This document shows, one piece after another, positions 31,522 to 32,626 of a DNA stretch of 32,626 nucleotides. Numbering within the stretch: position 1 is the stretch's first letter; each line of letters begins with the position of its first letter. A model generated the notes under the pieces. The model was given only the letters and a program-made list of their open reading frames with translations. It was not told the DNA's origin and did no database searches. This DNA is from Azospirillum griseum. GTDB lineage: Bacteria > Pseudomonadota > Alphaproteobacteria > Azospirillales > Azospirillaceae. The position numbers and the translations under genes were made by a program. Location of the stretch: the NCBI RefSeq assembly GCF_003966125.1, contig NZ_RXMA01000041.1, positions 1 to 32,626 on the forward strand. The letters run 5' to 3'.

Positions 31522-32088
31522 TCAGTTGCGCGGCGGATAGTAACCGGCCGTGGCGATGCAGAAATTCAATACCGTGAACGGCTGCATGTTGTTGTGCGGC
31601 TGGTTGCCACCGGAGGTGGAAACGGTGGCAGAGGCTAGCGCTTGCGGATTGGGGATCCCCGCGCCAGTCGCGTTGGGCAGATAGATGTTGAATGGCTGAG
31701 TTGTTGACGACAACTGCGGCACAACGGTGGCGAAATTGTTGCCGCTGGGAAATGTCAATGTTCCCTTGGCCGGGTTGGCGGTCACCGCATGGGTGTGTGA
31801 TGGCACGTTGGTGGCGTTCAAGGTGACGGTTTCGGCACCGTACGTCTTACCGGTCGCATAGTAGAGGCTCGGCGTGTCCGTGCTTGGGCCGACGCCGATG
31901 GGCGTGCGCCCGCGCAAATCGGGCAGGCCGAAGGTTGTCCGCCCGTCGCCGCCAAATTGCGAGCCAAGCAATGACGCCAAAGCCTGATTCTGCTGAGTCT
32001 GCAAGATGGCGCCGTTGCAAAGCGCCCATCCCACCGGTGCCCAGGGAAAGGCCCAAATTTTAATTTCACCGACAAATGGGTCCGACAC
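31522..32088 (-). CDS. Phage tail-collar domain protein, MdpB-like (first in operon)
   Basis: The 188-residue protein shares the plan of its two neighbours: DPFVGEIKIWAFPWAPVGWALCNG at the start (GEIK and GWALCNG are the key parts), LASLLGSQFGGDGRTTFGLPDLRGRTPIG, VPSHTHAV and GGNQPHNNMQPFTVLNFCIATAGYYPPR at the end. The start is GTG 32088 because AGGAGG lies five bases upstream; an ATG at 32121 would add eleven residues without a good site. Central residues are Ser/Thr/Pro-rich and unlike the sisters. It leads the minus-strand operon of three tail-collar genes and the acetyltransferase gene. Confidence 0.92.
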   Translation of the reverse strand: MSDPFVGEIKIWAFPWAPVGWALCNGAILQTQQNQALASLLGSQFGGDGRTTFGLPDLRGRTPIGVGPSTDTPSLYYATGKTYGAETVTLNATNVPSHTHAVTANPAKGTLTFPSGNNFATVVPQLSSTTQPFNIYLPNATGAGIPNPQALASATVSTSGGNQPHNNMQPFTVLNFCIATAGYYPPRN

Positions 32089-32238
32089 AATGTCCTCCTG
32101 CGGCGGATCGCCGCTCGTCATGTTGCGCACGGAGAAGCCGACCGACTGGCGGCAGCCATGGCGGCGAGCGGAGAAAAACGCCGCCCGTCCGCAGATTTCA
32201 TCATGCGCGCGCAACAATCAATAAAATTATTCTGATAA

Positions 32239-32265
32239 ATTGTATAAATCATGGCTGTGTTTCAA
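32239..32265 (-). promoter_or_regulatory. Possible sigma-70-like promoter of the tail-collar operon
   Basis: On the minus strand TTGAAA (plus-strand 32260-32265) is followed after 15 bases by TACAAT (plus-strand 32239-32244). The hexamers are good but the spacer is shorter than the usual 16-18. The surrounding 60 bp are A+T-rich in an otherwise GC-rich window, which suits a promoter about 150 bp before the GTG start. Confidence 0.35.
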
Positions 32266-32555
32266 AAATTTGCAATGCAGCATCTCAAATGGCCTGTTTT
32301 TTGGCTGTAGCGAGTACATGCGTACGGGAATGATGGTCATTCTGGCGTGATTTTGGTCGAAACTGGCGGCGTTTGAGCCGCCGGAACATCGTCAGGTGGC
32401 CTCTTTGGCGTCATGCAGACACGGTTCAGGCGTGTATGCCTGCCAGACAGCGATCATTGCGAGCCAAGTTGATGGTGTGGACGACCGCTGCTCCCGGCAT
32501 CGAGGTGCCATAGATTAGTGGTTGCAGACTCCCACCTGACGAGAGGGCCGTCCAC
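32266..32555. other. Non-coding stretch leading into the insertion sequence
   Basis: No convincing gene is present between the tail-collar promoter region and the transposase start. From about 32400 the composition becomes that of the insertion sequence's left flank. The boundary cannot be set because IS110-type elements often lack clear inverted repeats and target duplications, and the right end is outside the window. Confidence 0.4.
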
Positions 32556-32626
32556 ATGAGCATTGTTACCGTCGGTCTCGATCTTGCCAAGCACGTCTTC
32601 CAGGTTCATGGCGTTGATGAAGCCGG
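32556..32626 (+). CDS. IS110-family transposase, 5' end only
   Basis: The reading frame starts at ATG 32556 after GAGAGGG and runs off the window, giving 23 residues: MSIVTVGLDLAKHVFQ and then VHGVDEA. The segment V-G-L-D-x-A-K is the first acidic motif (D of the DEDD catalytic set) at the N-terminus of IS110-family (DEDD_Tnp_IS110) transposases. The rest of the element lies beyond the window, so intactness cannot be judged. Its presence next to the tail-collar genes marks an accessory-region edge. Confidence 0.85.
   Translation, partial: MSIVTVGLDLAKHVFQVHGVDEA

Noticed and set aside
29486..32088. Prophage or tailocin
   Set aside because: Only tail-collar type proteins occur. There is no sheath, tube, baseplate, terminase, integrase or lysis gene, and these proteins occur outside phages as MdpB-like proteins.

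Overview
The window looks like chromosomal DNA of a GC-rich alphaproteobacterium, probably a member of the Rhodospirillales. This is inferred from base and codon composition, GANTC-containing palindromes, and the style of the exopolysaccharide genes; no ribosomal marker is present to prove it. Most of it (about 1.4-23 kb) is one envelope-polysaccharide locus, and the right third is an accessory region of modification enzymes and phage-tail-collar-like proteins that ends at an insertion sequence.

Layout. Positions 1-405 hold no convincing gene. A PPP-type metallophosphoesterase (406-1236, minus) diverges from a glutamine-dependent asparagine synthetase homologue (1381-3222). A short Wza-like export lipoprotein (3319-3903) is followed by an unrecognised secreted Ala/Gln/Thr-rich protein with two 90-residue repeats (3944-5023). 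An O-antigen-ligase/polymerase-like membrane protein (5033-6424) lies on the minus strand, converging on the repeat protein over a hairpin that contains both stop codons. From 6600 to 21107 runs one tightly overlapping plus-strand operon: outer-membrane beta-barrel, Wzc-like chain-length regulator/tyrosine kinase, an anchored helical protein, a GT4, an FkbM methyltransferase, a second Wzy/ligase-like membrane protein, a GT4, a second FkbM protein, another GT4, a Wzx-like flippase, a GT2 and a fourth GT4. A third FkbM methyltransferase (21096-22040) and a PhyH-type Fe(II)/2-oxoglutarate oxygenase (22261-23271) follow on the minus strand, and a BNR/sialidase-fold protein (23416-24552) is divergent from the oxygenase.

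The accessory part starts with a repeat patch of two large palindromes that overlap the end of a short, possibly truncated reading frame (24654-24866). Then come a spermidine-synthase-fold methyltransferase-like protein (minus), a Fe(II)/2OG oxygenase and a sulfotransferase-like protein in tandem, a sugar-transfer-associated ATP-grasp protein on the opposite strand overlapping the sulfotransferase 3' end by 55 bp, another prolyl-4-hydroxylase-like oxygenase, a small DUF6916-like protein, a GNAT acetyltransferase, and three tail-collar (MdpB-like) proteins in one minus-strand operon. The right edge carries the 5' end of an IS110-family transposase.

How it may work together. The first part is a Wzx/Wzy-type pathway: glycosyltransferases build a lipid-linked repeat unit, FkbM enzymes O-methylate it, Wzx flips it, a Wzy-like protein polymerises it under Wzc control, and the Wza-like lipoprotein plus the beta-barrel export it. 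The second part is rich in tailoring chemistry (three Fe/2OG oxygenases in the window, a sulfotransferase, acetyl- and methyltransferase folds, ATP-grasp) beside three proteins with Pro/Thr-rich central segments. I suggest, as inference only, that some of these enzymes modify the tail-collar proteins or the surface glycan. The most novel single items are the 90-residue repeat protein and this oxygenase/sulfotransferase/tail-collar association.
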